NCBI GenBank assembly: GCA_027364815.1
Contig: DAHXOQ010000139.1
Coordinates: 1 to 7,415, forward strand
Length of the DNA: 7,415 nucleotides
Direction: 5' to 3'
DNA from: Acidobacteriaceae bacterium
Lineage (GTDB): Bacteria; Acidobacteriota; Terriglobia; Terriglobales; Acidobacteriaceae
The position numbers were made by a program, and so were the translations under genes. The notes under the pieces were generated by a model that saw only the letters and a program-made list of their open reading frames with translations, was not told where the DNA came from and did not search any database. Shown in pieces: positions 1-6,759 of the stretch (positions are counted from its first letter, which is position 1; each line of letters opens with the position of its first letter).

Positions 1-582
1 CAAAAACAAGTGCGCACGATGACTTTTCAAACGGATGGGAAGGCCAGCCCGAAGGTAAAGATTACAGGAAGCCAGAATACGCAGGGGAATACTCCACAGA
101 ATATGCAGTCCGATGTCGAGGAGTTAGGTGACGGACAAACACAAGTGGATGGAGGCAAAAGCACATTTGCTGTAACAATTCCTGACGATTCAATTGATAT
201 GGCGCAGAGTTTGTCGCCGTTTCTGATTGCGTATGATGCGCAGGGGAACCCGGTGGGCACGCAAGCAAAACTGAATGGCAAGATTCCTGCGCCGCCGAAG
301 GGTGTGTTTGAGAATGTTCGCAGCAATGGTGAAGAGCGCTTTAGCTGGGAGCCGCAGCCGGGTGTGCGCATTGCCGCTGTGATGCTTCATATTCCAGCAG
401 GGGCGAATGTGAAAGAGGGATTTGTGGTGGCAGGGCGGTCACTGCGCGAGGTGGAAGTGCGCGAGAAGCAATTGGGACAACTTGCGTTCATCAACTGGCT
501 GGTGATGATGGGATTGATTGTGGTTGGAATGTTGGCCTTTGGTTATTTCACGCGAGCGAAGGTTACGATAGCTGCTGTTTGA
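1..582 (+). CDS. Membrane-anchored protein with sensor-like extracytoplasmic domain (5' partial)
   Basis: The frame is open to the left window edge. GTG at 10 and ATG at 19 are possible starts, but no Shine-Dalgarno sequence precedes them. An exported domain would also need an N-terminal signal that is absent here, so the true start is probably upstream. Counting from GTG 10, residues 1-155 are hydrophilic and beta-rich in character, with no recognised enzyme motif. Residues 160-180 form one strongly hydrophobic membrane segment, followed by the short basic tail TRAK and the stop. The positive-inside rule places the long N-terminal part outside the cytoplasm. Just before the membrane segment is AGRSLREVEVRE (141-152). 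It resembles the juxtamembrane stretch of some sensor histidine kinases, in which a ligand-binding domain runs into a transmembrane helix, yet no HAMP or kinase domain follows. I do not recognise a named family. It could be a sensor partner or a degraded sensor. The gene ends at a shared terminator facing uvrA. Confidence 0.75.
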   Translation, partial: QKQVRTMTFQTDGKASPKVKITGSQNTQGNTPQNMQSDVEELGDGQTQVDGGKSTFAVTIPDDSIDMAQSLSPFLIAYDAQGNPVGTQAKLNGKIPAPPKGVFENVRSNGEERFSWEPQPGVRIAAVMLHIPAGANVKEGFVVAGRSLREVEVREKQLGQLAFINWLVMMGLIVVGMLAFGYFTRAKVTIAAV

Positions 583-601
583 AATGAATCAACACATAAA
601 G

Positions 602-633
602 AGGGCCGGCGATCAGTCGGCCCTTCCCTTTTT
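602..633. terminator. Bidirectional rho-independent terminator between convergent genes
   Basis: A GC-rich hairpin has arms at 602-610 and 616-624 (AGGGCCGGC and GTCGGCCCT), with one G-T wobble and a GATCA loop. On the plus strand it is followed by TCCC and then five T at 629-633. On the minus strand the complement of AAAGAG gives a weaker U-containing tail. It lies 20 bases after the stop of the left-edge gene and directly abuts the uvrA stop codon at 632-634. It can therefore end transcripts from both convergent genes, and the plus-strand signal is the better one. Confidence 0.8.
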
Positions 634-3580
634 AGAGTACTTTTGCGAGCCACTTGCCGGTGTGGGAGTGGAGGTTGGCGGCGATTTCTTCGGGGGTGCC
701 TTCGGCGACGATTTTGCCGCCGGCGTTGCCGCCCTCGGGGCCCATGTCGATGACCCAGTCGGCGGATTTGATGACGTCGAGGTTGTGCTCGATGACGATG
801 AGGGAGCCGCCGCCGTCGATGAGTTTTTTGAAGGCAGTGAGAAGGCGCGAGACATCGTCAAAGTGGAGACCCGTGGTGGGCTCGTCAAGAATGTAGAGGA
901 CGCGGCTGGCTTCTGATGGCTTGGCATTGGCGTTGGCGGAGCGGACCTGGGCGAGGTGCGCGGCGAGTTTGACGCGCTGAGCTTCGCCGCCGGAGAGAGT
1001 GGTGGCGGATTGACCGAGGCGGAGGTAGCCGAGGCCGACTTCTTCGAGGACGGCGAGCTTCTCTAACAATTTGTTGTGGCCGGTGAAGAAGCGCAGAGCC
1101 TGCTTGACGGTGAGGCCGAGCACTTCGTGGATGTTTTTACCTTTGTATTGCACTTCTAAAATGCGCTGCTGGTAGCGGGTGCCGTTGCAATCTTCGCAGG
1201 GGAGTTCGACGTCGGCGAGGAATTGCATTTCGACGGTGACGGTGCCGTCTCCTTCACAGGTTTTGCAACGGCCGCCGGGAACGTTAAAGGAGAAGTGGCC
1301 GGGTGAGAAACCGAGGCGCTTTGATTCAGGCTGCGAGGCGAAGAGCTCGCGGATGAGGTCGAAGGCCTTGATGTAAGTGACAGGATTGGAGCGCGGGGTG
1401 CGACCGATAGGAGTTTGATCGACTAGGACGATGTCGTTGAGGCGCTCGGCACCGGTGAGAGATTTGTAGAGGCCTGAGGGTTCGGAGTTTTCAGCCTGGC
1501 CGAGAGATTGTGTGACGGCGCGCTGAAGAATTTGATGGACGAGAGTGGATTTTCCGGAACCGGAGACACCGGTGATGGCGACCAATATTCCCAACGGAAT
1601 TTCAACGTCGAGGTTGCGAACGTTGTTGGCAGTGGCTCCGCGTAGAACTAGCTTCTCTCGGCCACGTTCGCGACGGCGCGTGGGGACGGGGATGGATAGC
1701 TGGCCGGAGAGATAGCGCCCGGTGAGGGAGTTTGGATTGGCTTCGATTTCTGCGAGGACGCCTTCGGCGAGCAGTTTGCCACCGAATTCTCCGGCACCGG
1801 GGCCGAGGTCGAGGAGATGATCGGCAGCACGCAAAACTTCAGCATCGTGCTCGACAACGATGATGGTGTTGCCGAGGTAGCGGAGTTCTTCAAGGATGTG
1901 GATGAGGCGGGATGTGTCGCGCGAGTGGAGGCCGATGGAGGGTTCGTCGAGAACGTAGAGTGCGCCGACGAGTCGTGAGCCGAGCGAGGTTGCGAGCTGG
2001 ATGCGCTGGGCTTCACCACCGGAGAGAGTGGAGGCGAGGCGGTCGAGGGTTAGGTACTCAAGTCCTACGGATTCGAGGAAGCCGAGGCGCTGACGAACTT
2101 CGTCGAGGATAGTTCCGGCGATTTCGGCCTGCATCGGTGTGAGCGTAAGGTTGTTAAAAAAGACACGGGCTTCAGCGATGGTCAGCGCGACAGACTGGCA
2201 GATGTTTTTGCCGCTGATGCGAACGGCGCGGGCTTCAGCGCGTAGACGCTGGCCGCGACACTCGGGGCACTCGGCATAGCCACGGTATTTGCTGAGCATG
2301 ACGCGGACGTGGAGCTTGTATTTTTTGCGCTCCATCTCTTTGAAGAAGCCCATGATGCCGGCGAAACTGTCTTTGCCGTGGAGGAGAGTTTCGCGCTGCG
2401 CATCAGTGAGGTCGCGCCATGCGACGTCGCAGGGGACGCCGAGCGTGGGTGCAAGCTTGCGAAGTTCCGTGAACCAACTGCGATATTTGGGACGGTTCCA
2501 GGGATCGATTGCTCCGTCGTCGAGGGTGAGTGATTTGTCGGGGACGACGAGGGCCATATCAAAGTCGATGGTGTTGCCGAAGCCCTGGCAACGCGGACAG
2601 GCGCCGAATGGATTGTTGAAACTGAAGAGACGCGGCTCGGGATCGCGGGCGGGCTTGTGGCAGTTTTTGCACTCGAAGGCGGCGCTGAAACGGTAGCGTC
2701 GGCGCTCCGTGGGTGCAGTGTCTTGCGAGACAACTTCGTAGATGACTTCTCCACCTTCGCGGTAAGCAACTTCAGCGGCGTCGACGATGCGGGCGCGATT
2801 TTCGCCGTTGACGACGAGGCGATCAAGAAGGACGAAGACGGGAAGGGAGAAGTCGAGTTCGAGGAGTGATTCTGGTGTGGAGAATTCAACGATGTTGCCG
2901 AGTTGGTAGAGGCGGTTAAAGCCTGAGGTGCGCAGTTCGACGAGGCGGGCCTTGAGTGCTTCGCTGAGTTGCGAGCCTGGTTGCTGAGAGTTTTTTGCGG
3001 TTGCAGATGCTATAGCAGATTTTGAGGTGGCGGATTTTGTAACGCGCTTGGCTGGCTTAGGTGATTCGGGAGTTGGTTCTGTGACGACTTCAGCGTGGCG
3101 GACTGGGAAAAGGACTTGGAGGCGAGTTCCCTCCCCGAGCGCGAGCATGGAATCGGCGATTTCGTCCATGGTGTCGCGTTTGACGAGGCCATCGCAATAG
3201 ATGCAGTGGACGACTCCGCAACGGGCGTAGAGGAGGCGGAGATAATCATAGATTTCTGTGGCGGTGGCGACGGTGGAGCGGGGATTGCGGGTGGTGTTCT
3301 TTTGTTTGATGGCAATGGCTGGGGCGAGGCCATCGATTTCGTCAACATCGGGTTTCTCAATGCGCTCAAGAAACTGGCGGGCGTAAGCCGAGAGCGATTC
3401 CACGTAACGGCGCTGTCCTTCGGCGTAGATGGTGTCAAAGGCGAGCGAGCTCTTGCCTGATCCTGAGACGCCGCTGATGACGGTCAGCTTGCCATGCGGG
3501 ATATCGCAGGAGATGTTCTTCAGGTTGTGAGTCCGCGCTCCACGGATCACGATGAAGTCGTTCAAGATGGAATCGTTCAA
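632..3580 (-). CDS. uvrA: UvrABC excinuclease subunit A (UvrA), damage-recognition ATPase
   Basis: UvrA acts in the cytoplasm as a dimer that scans DNA for bulky lesions, loads UvrB and leaves, starting nucleotide excision repair. All family landmarks are present. The first ATPase half has Walker A at 37-44 (GVSGSGKS), signature LSGGE at 519-523, and Walker B ending in DEP at 545-547. The second half has Walker A at 671-678, LSGGE at 862-866 and DEP at 899-901. Switch histidines are H578 and H932. Zinc-module cysteine pairs lie at 304/307 with 328/331, and at 772/775 with 795/798. A CPEC pair is at 438/441. The protein has 982 residues against about 940 in E. coli, and most of the excess is a low-complexity insertion at about 165-205 in the UvrB-interaction region. 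The start is TTG at 3580 with a weak GAG six bases upstream. An in-frame stop at 3611-3613 and no other start codon between make it the most upstream option. GTG at codon 11 would leave only two residues before RGARTHNL, so it is less likely. The gene looks intact. Confidence 0.98.
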   Translation of the reverse strand: MNDSILNDFIVIRGARTHNLKNISCDIPHGKLTVISGVSGSGKSSLAFDTIYAEGQRRYVESLSAYARQFLERIEKPDVDEIDGLAPAIAIKQKNTTRNPRSTVATATEIYDYLRLLYARCGVVHCIYCDGLVKRDTMDEIADSMLALGEGTRLQVLFPVRHAEVVTEPTPESPKPAKRVTKSATSKSAIASATAKNSQQPGSQLSEALKARLVELRTSGFNRLYQLGNIVEFSTPESLLELDFSLPVFVLLDRLVVNGENRARIVDAAEVAYREGGEVIYEVVSQDTAPTERRRYRFSAAFECKNCHKPARDPEPRLFSFNNPFGACPRCQGFGNTIDFDMALVVPDKSLTLDDGAIDPWNRPKYRSWFTELRKLAPTLGVPCDVAWRDLTDAQRETLLHGKDSFAGIMGFFKEMERKKYKLHVRVMLSKYRGYAECPECRGQRLRAEARAVRISGKNICQSVALTIAEARVFFNNLTLTPMQAEIAGTILDEVRQRLGFLESVGLEYLTLDRLASTLSGGEAQRIQLATSLGSRLVGALYVLDEPSIGLHSRDTSRLIHILEELRYLGNTIIVVEHDAEVLRAADHLLDLGPGAGEFGGKLLAEGVLAEIEANPNSLTGRYLSGQLSIPVPTRRRERGREKLVLRGATANNVRNLDVEIPLGILVAITGVSGSGKSTLVHQILQRAVTQSLGQAENSEPSGLYKSLTGAERLNDIVLVDQTPIGRTPRSNPVTYIKAFDLIRELFASQPESKRLGFSPGHFSFNVPGGRCKTCEGDGTVTVEMQFLADVELPCEDCNGTRYQQRILEVQYKGKNIHEVLGLTVKQALRFFTGHNKLLEKLAVLEEVGLGYLRLGQSATTLSGGEAQRVKLAAHLAQVRSANANAKPSEASRVLYILDEPTTGLHFDDVSRLLTAFKKLIDGGGSLIVIEHNLDVIKSADWVIDMGPEGGNAGGKIVAEGTPEEIAANLHSHTGKWLAKVL

Positions 3581-3667
3581 ATTAGTCTCGTTGCCCGGGT
3601 GGGAATGGAATCAGCCAGCCGTGCACTGTGGGGAATCTGTAGTAAAGAGCAAAGACGGCCAGATTTC

Positions 3668-3709
3668 ATTATAGACTTTTAGCTGGCAGCGAATTACAGA
3701 GTCCCTGTT
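3668..3709 (-). promoter_or_regulatory. Probable uvrA promoter with overlapping inverted repeat
   Basis: On the minus strand a perfect -10 hexamer TATAAT lies at 3673-3668, which would place the transcript start about 80 bases before the TTG start of uvrA. At 17-base spacing the -35 position reads TAATTC, a poor match to TTGACA, so an activator or an alternative sigma preference is possible. An inverted repeat ACAG-N5-CTGT at 3696-3708 abuts the -35 position and is placed like an operator. It is not the E. coli LexA consensus, in which CTG and CAG face inward over ten bases. Promoter confidence is moderate and operator confidence low. Confidence 0.4.
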
Positions 3710-3745
3710 TCGACTAGCTTAATCAGTGAACCAGTTTTTCAATCG

Positions 3746-4567
3746 TCAATCGTCTTTGTCCCCACCAATCTCCCATGTCATTTTGAATACTGCGCCAACC
3801 GGGCTGCTAAACCTACCCATGCCCATCGGCATAGCGAGGCCCATCTCAAGGCGATTTGGTAGATGCTTATAAATTCCCGGCGTAACGTAGAAACTGTTTA
3901 CACCCGCGTTCCATCGGCCATTGAATTCGAGAGTTGGAAAGAAGTGATGCGAGAGTGGACGCACCGCTGCGAGGTTGTATTCCAGCGAGCTGTCGCCGCC
4001 GCCAAGCTCTGGAATCACGCTGGTGTGAATTTGCAGCGTGCCGAATGCCTTCGCGATCATCAACTCAGGTTCATAACTCCAATTTCCCCGCGCGGTCAGT
4101 GGCGCGTTTACACCCAACGCTCCGCTGAGCGCAAAGGGGTGGTTGCCGCGGATGAACTGGTATAGCACGCTGAGATCGGCGGTGCTCCAACTTGTTGGAA
4201 TCTCGCTGGTAGGCCTAGATTGAATTCCATAGGGGACTTCGAGGCCTAACTGCAACCGATCAGTGAGGCCATACTCAATGTCCAGCCCTGCGGAGCTGCC
4301 ATCCATCACGCTTCCGCGACCTCGAAACGCAGTGCTACTTAGAGTTAATTGTAGTTCACCATTCTCCTCGCTACGGACCGCCTCTGAGAGGAAGAATTCC
4401 TCGATGTAAACCGGAAGCGCCCCACTTGTTGCGGTAGTAGATTGTGCTTGTGACACAGGTTGCGCACCGGATGATTGACCCATTGCAACGGTACTTGCAT
4501 AAGCTAAGAAGCAGATGTAAACACTCCGCGTTAAATGTGCGGATAAGTAGTATCGATATGCAAACAA
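3746..4567 (-). CDS. Putative exported outer-membrane beta-barrel protein
   Basis: Predicted product is 273 residues. I chose TTG at 4567-4565 because GAGGGG sits just upstream (4576-4571; five bases from its GAGG core) and because this start puts a signal peptide at the N-terminus: a short basic region to R14, hydrophobic core VYICFLAYASTVAM (16-29), and a likely cut after G30 (AMG|Q). A Ser/Thr/Gln/Ala-rich linker (31-50) precedes the mature domain. From about 70 to 265 it shows alternating hydrophobic/polar strands with turns, for example LDIEYGLTDRLQLGLEVPYG (95-114) and the final strand at 257-266. This resembles the beta-barrel outer-membrane family annotated as Phenol_MetA_deg or 'transporter', though that family match comes from memory. 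The C-terminus ends GGDKDD rather than in the aromatic residue typical of many barrels. The frame stays open upstream to an ATG at 4957, giving 403 residues, but that part overlaps the divergent TPR gene and lacks exported-protein character. The role is unknown; passive transport or a structural role is possible. Confidence 0.8.
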   Translation of the reverse strand: MFAYRYYLSAHLTRSVYICFLAYASTVAMGQSSGAQPVSQAQSTTATSGALPVYIEEFFLSEAVRSEENGELQLTLSSTAFRGRGSVMDGSSAGLDIEYGLTDRLQLGLEVPYGIQSRPTSEIPTSWSTADLSVLYQFIRGNHPFALSGALGVNAPLTARGNWSYEPELMIAKAFGTLQIHTSVIPELGGGDSSLEYNLAAVRPLSHHFFPTLEFNGRWNAGVNSFYVTPGIYKHLPNRLEMGLAMPMGMGRFSSPVGAVFKMTWEIGGDKDD

Positions 4568-4831
4568 TTGCCCCTCGCTTCCATTTGTCAGGCGTCCTGC
4601 AACTAGCGATTTCGAAAATCCGGGCGCTCTACTTCTCAAATTCAAGATGCAAGCAATAGTTGAGACTTCAATCTCAGAAAGTTCAGGCCGGGAGTGTCTT
4701 CTCTTGGCAAAGTTTAATAGGTGAAGGGTATGAATTCGTACTGTCATTAGCTCATCCTGCAAAAAACGTTGCCCGTGCTCAGCCGTCAAACAGAGTGCCG
4801 CAAAGTAAACTGGTAGTGAAGAGGTATATAC
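4568..4831. other. Divergent intergenic region, 264 bases
   Basis: This is the only sizeable gap and must hold the 5' regions of two divergent genes. Plus-strand reading gives TTGGCA at 4704-4709 and TATGAA at 4729-4734, spaced by 19 bases, a mediocre promoter candidate for the TPR gene. An AT-rich patch at 4713-4718 reads TTTAAT on plus and could serve either strand. A short inverted repeat TGAGA-N6-TCTCA lies at 4661-4676, about 95 bases upstream of the beta-barrel start. No strong promoter, riboswitch fold or small gene is evident. Both strands contain open frames here, but none has a convincing start or protein-like composition. Confidence 0.35.
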
Positions 4832-4834
4832 GTG
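4818..4834 (+). promoter_or_regulatory. Ribosome binding site fixing the GTG start of the TPR gene
   Basis: GAAGAGG at 4818-4824 is a good Shine-Dalgarno sequence placed seven bases before GTG at 4832. It decides the start, since no in-frame ATG exists until residue 21, inside the signal peptide. The spacer together with its flanking G forms the small palindrome GTATATAC (4824-4831). Confidence 0.7.
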
Positions 4835-6163
4835 CGCCCAGCTGGATTGAGATTGTTGATTCTCCCTTTTGCTCTTTTGAGCTTGTTGCAAATGCCGAGT
4901 GCCCCACTCCAAGCTCAGAGCAATGGCGAGGTTGCAGTTCAGCCTGATACTCATCAACTCTCTGCTGAGGTTGCGGATGCTGAAGCCGCCATACTGCGCT
5001 CAGATTGGAAGGCGGCACAGCACAAGCTGGAGGAATGGCTCAAGGCAAACCCAAAGGATGGTCATGCGCTTTTTGATGCGGGGTATGTAGCCGATGCACA
5101 GAACCGTACGCAGGAAGCAGTGGTGTATTACCGCCAGGCGGTTCTCGCCGAGCCGAAATCATTTGCCGCGCATCTCTCTTTGGGATTGCTGCTGGCACGG
5201 ATGGGCGAACCAACTGAAGCGCGGCCTGAACTTATTCAAGCAACAAAACTTGACCCGGGTGACCTTGGCGCGGCGATGAAGGCACGTGCGTGGCGCGCAC
5301 TGGCAGAGCTTGACCGTCCTTCGAAGGGGTATCCGGGTAACCTGGCAAGCGCGTCGCAGGATTTGATTGAAGCGCTGAAGCTTTCAGCGGAGACGCCGCA
5401 AGATACTGTGCTGGCAGCCGAGTTGGCGGAAGACGCCGGCAATTATGATGCGGCGATTGCGGCTTATCGCAAGGCGCTTACGAAGGATCCGGGAATGACG
5501 GTGGCGACGGCGGGGCTGGCGCACTTGTTGATTGCACGCAAGAACTATGCGGAGGCGGAAACATTACTGCGCGCTGCAGTTGAAAAAAATCCGGATGATC
5601 CTGCATTGAATGCGCAGTTTGCGACTGTTTTGGTGGCGGAGGATAAGTCCGAAGCGGTGCCGGTGCTGGAGAAACTTTATGCGGCGCATCCCGCTGATAC
5701 GGCAATCAGCCGTATGCTGGAACAGGTTTATGCGACGGCGGGAGATTATGCGGCATCTGACAAGCTCTGCATCAAACTGTTGGAGGTTACGCCAAACGAC
5801 GCGGTGGTGCTGGTTGATCACGGACAGAATCTGATACATCAGCTTCAGTACCCGGCGGCGCTAGCGGCCTTTGACAAGGCGACGAAAGCGGACCCTACAA
5901 ATGCCGACGCGTGGAGTGGATTGGCGTATACGGCTTCGCGCACGCAGCAGCCGAAGTTGACTTTACAGGCGCTTTCGAAGCGGTCAGGGTTGCAGCCTGA
6001 CAATGCTTCGACGTACTTTCTTTGGGCGACGGCTTACGACACACTTCATGACAAGTCGAATGCCGCGCGGTCTTACCATCAGTTCATCAACGCCTCAGGC
6101 GGGAAGTTCCCTGATCAGGAGTGGCAAGCCAGGGAAAGGCTAAAAGTACTCGAAAATAAATAA
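4832..6163 (+). CDS. Exported tetratricopeptide repeat (TPR) protein
   Basis: Predicted product is 443 residues from a GTG start with a strong ribosome binding site. Residues 1-28 form a signal peptide: basic start, core LRLLILPFALLSLL, and a likely cut after A28 in LQA|QS. The rest is largely alpha-helical TPR repeats of about 34 residues. Units can be placed at roughly 44-74, 78-108, 111-142, 191-220, 223-253, 256-287, 290-320, 324-354, 357-388 and 391-421, with the usual small residues in helix A and the closing P of each repeat (for example ANPKD, AEPKS, KLDPGD, TKDPG, KNPDD, KADPTN). A non-canonical stretch at about 143-190 separates the first three repeats from the rest. TPR arrays are protein-protein scaffolds, so this is probably a periplasmic or envelope-associated adaptor with an unknown partner. 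It could be the first gene of a plus-strand transcription unit, although 104 bases separate it from the next gene. No catalytic domain is seen. Confidence 0.92.
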   Translation: MRPAGLRLLILPFALLSLLQMPSAPLQAQSNGEVAVQPDTHQLSAEVADAEAAILRSDWKAAQHKLEEWLKANPKDGHALFDAGYVADAQNRTQEAVVYYRQAVLAEPKSFAAHLSLGLLLARMGEPTEARPELIQATKLDPGDLGAAMKARAWRALAELDRPSKGYPGNLASASQDLIEALKLSAETPQDTVLAAELAEDAGNYDAAIAAYRKALTKDPGMTVATAGLAHLLIARKNYAEAETLLRAAVEKNPDDPALNAQFATVLVAEDKSEAVPVLEKLYAAHPADTAISRMLEQVYATAGDYAASDKLCIKLLEVTPNDAVVLVDHGQNLIHQLQYPAALAAFDKATKADPTNADAWSGLAYTASRTQQPKLTLQALSKRSGLQPDNASTYFLWATAYDTLHDKSNAARSYHQFINASGGKFPDQEWQARERLKVLENK

Positions 6164-6190
6164 ATTTCTCCCTCGAATGATCTAAATTGC

Positions 6191-6245
6191 ACTGGACTCC
6201 AGACGAAAATTGCGCTACAGTCTTCGGAAAGGTCACAAGTCCAGT
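6191..6245 (+). repeat. Inverted repeat / operator-like element before 6268 gene
   Basis: ACTGGACT (6191-6198) is exactly complementary to AGTCCAGT (6238-6245), so a transcript could close an eight-pair stem about 22 bases before the start codon. Inside it AGAC (6201-6204) can pair with GTCT (6220-6223). The left arm is also part of an 11-base palindrome, CTGGA-C-TCCAG (6192-6202), as expected for a protein-binding site. There is no following T run, so it does not look like a terminator. RNA structure and operator readings are both possible, and neither is proven. Confidence 0.4.
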
Positions 6246-6267
6246 TGGTTCAAACGGGGGTGCGATT

Positions 6268-6759
6268 ATGCTTTCCTCGAATAACTTGTCAGCTCGGTCA
6301 CTTCCCTTCTTTGCTGTCGCCCTGGTTGCGCTTTGTTTTAGCTACGGTAACGCACGGGCTTATGCGGATTCCCCGGACGAACATCTTCTTGATCAGCAAG
6401 GCATTGAAGAGCTTGAAGCCAAGGCGCTCAATGCTGACCCACGCGAGCAGTGCTTCCTGTTTGCGCAGCTTGTGCACCAACTGACGGAACAGAGTGCGCA
6501 GAAATATGCAGATGGCGATACGGAGAAGGCGATTGCCGGACTGAAGAAGATTCAGAATTTTGCGATGAAGATAAACATGCGATTGACAGAACATGACAAG
6601 CGGCTCAAGAACGCGGAGATTTTGTTGCGCCACACAGCATTCAGACTGCGCGAGATGCTGCATAGCAGCAACGCAGAAGACCAGCCGCTGGTTTTAGAGA
6701 CACTGGCCCAGATTGACCATCTTGAATCTGACGCACTGCAGCAGGTCTTCAAAAAATGA
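6268..6759 (+). CDS. Small exported helical protein of unknown function
   Basis: Predicted product is 163 residues from ATG at 6268, with a G-rich stretch GGGGG at 6256-6260 seven bases upstream. An in-frame TTG at 6187 would add 27 residues ahead of the signal peptide and overlap the inverted repeat, so it is rejected. Residues 1-33 look like a signal peptide: R10, hydrophobic core LPFFAVALVALCF (12-24), and a cut after A31 or A33. C23 is not in an acceptable lipobox (VALC). The mature part is charged and helical, with NADPREQCFLFAQLVHQL (55-72), a segment around GDTEKAIAGLKKI (83-95) that recalls one TPR-like helix pair, and KRLKNAEILLRHTAFRLRE (111-129). No catalytic motif is visible. From memory, similar small secreted proteins occur in Acidobacteriota; I know no assigned function. 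The stop overlaps the next start as ATGA, so the two are translationally coupled. Confidence 0.85.
   Translation: MLSSNNLSARSLPFFAVALVALCFSYGNARAYADSPDEHLLDQQGIEELEAKALNADPREQCFLFAQLVHQLTEQSAQKYADGDTEKAIAGLKKIQNFAMKINMRLTEHDKRLKNAEILLRHTAFRLREMLHSSNAEDQPLVLETLAQIDHLESDALQQVFKK

Noticed and set aside
2182..2889. A 235-codon open frame inside uvrA on the same strand in another frame, plus several other long frames on both strands between 613 and 3460
   Set aside because: They lie entirely within the intact uvrA reading frame. Their products are Ser/Pro/Ala- or Arg-rich with no domain character, as expected from GC-rich codons read out of frame.
3696..3708. LexA box of the E. coli type at uvrA
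   Set aside because: The half-sites are ACAG then CTGT with five bases between, which is the reverse orientation and wrong spacing for CTG-N10-CAG.
4568..4957. N-terminal extension of the beta-barrel gene, or a separate minus-strand gene here
   Set aside because: It overlaps the well-supported TPR start and signal peptide. It has no ribosome binding site that I can see, and it would bury the signal peptide in mid-protein.
6191..6245. Rho-independent terminator after the TPR gene
   Set aside because: The arms are 39 bases apart and no T run follows the right arm.
6187..6267. TTG at 6187 as the start of the small secreted protein
   Set aside because: It would place 27 unlike residues before a good signal peptide and translate through the inverted repeat; ATG 6268 has a G-rich site at proper spacing.
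6325..6345. Lipobox in the signal peptide of the 6268 gene
   Set aside because: The residue before Cys23 is Leu, which lipoprotein signal peptidase does not normally accept, and better signal peptidase I sites follow at 31 and 33.
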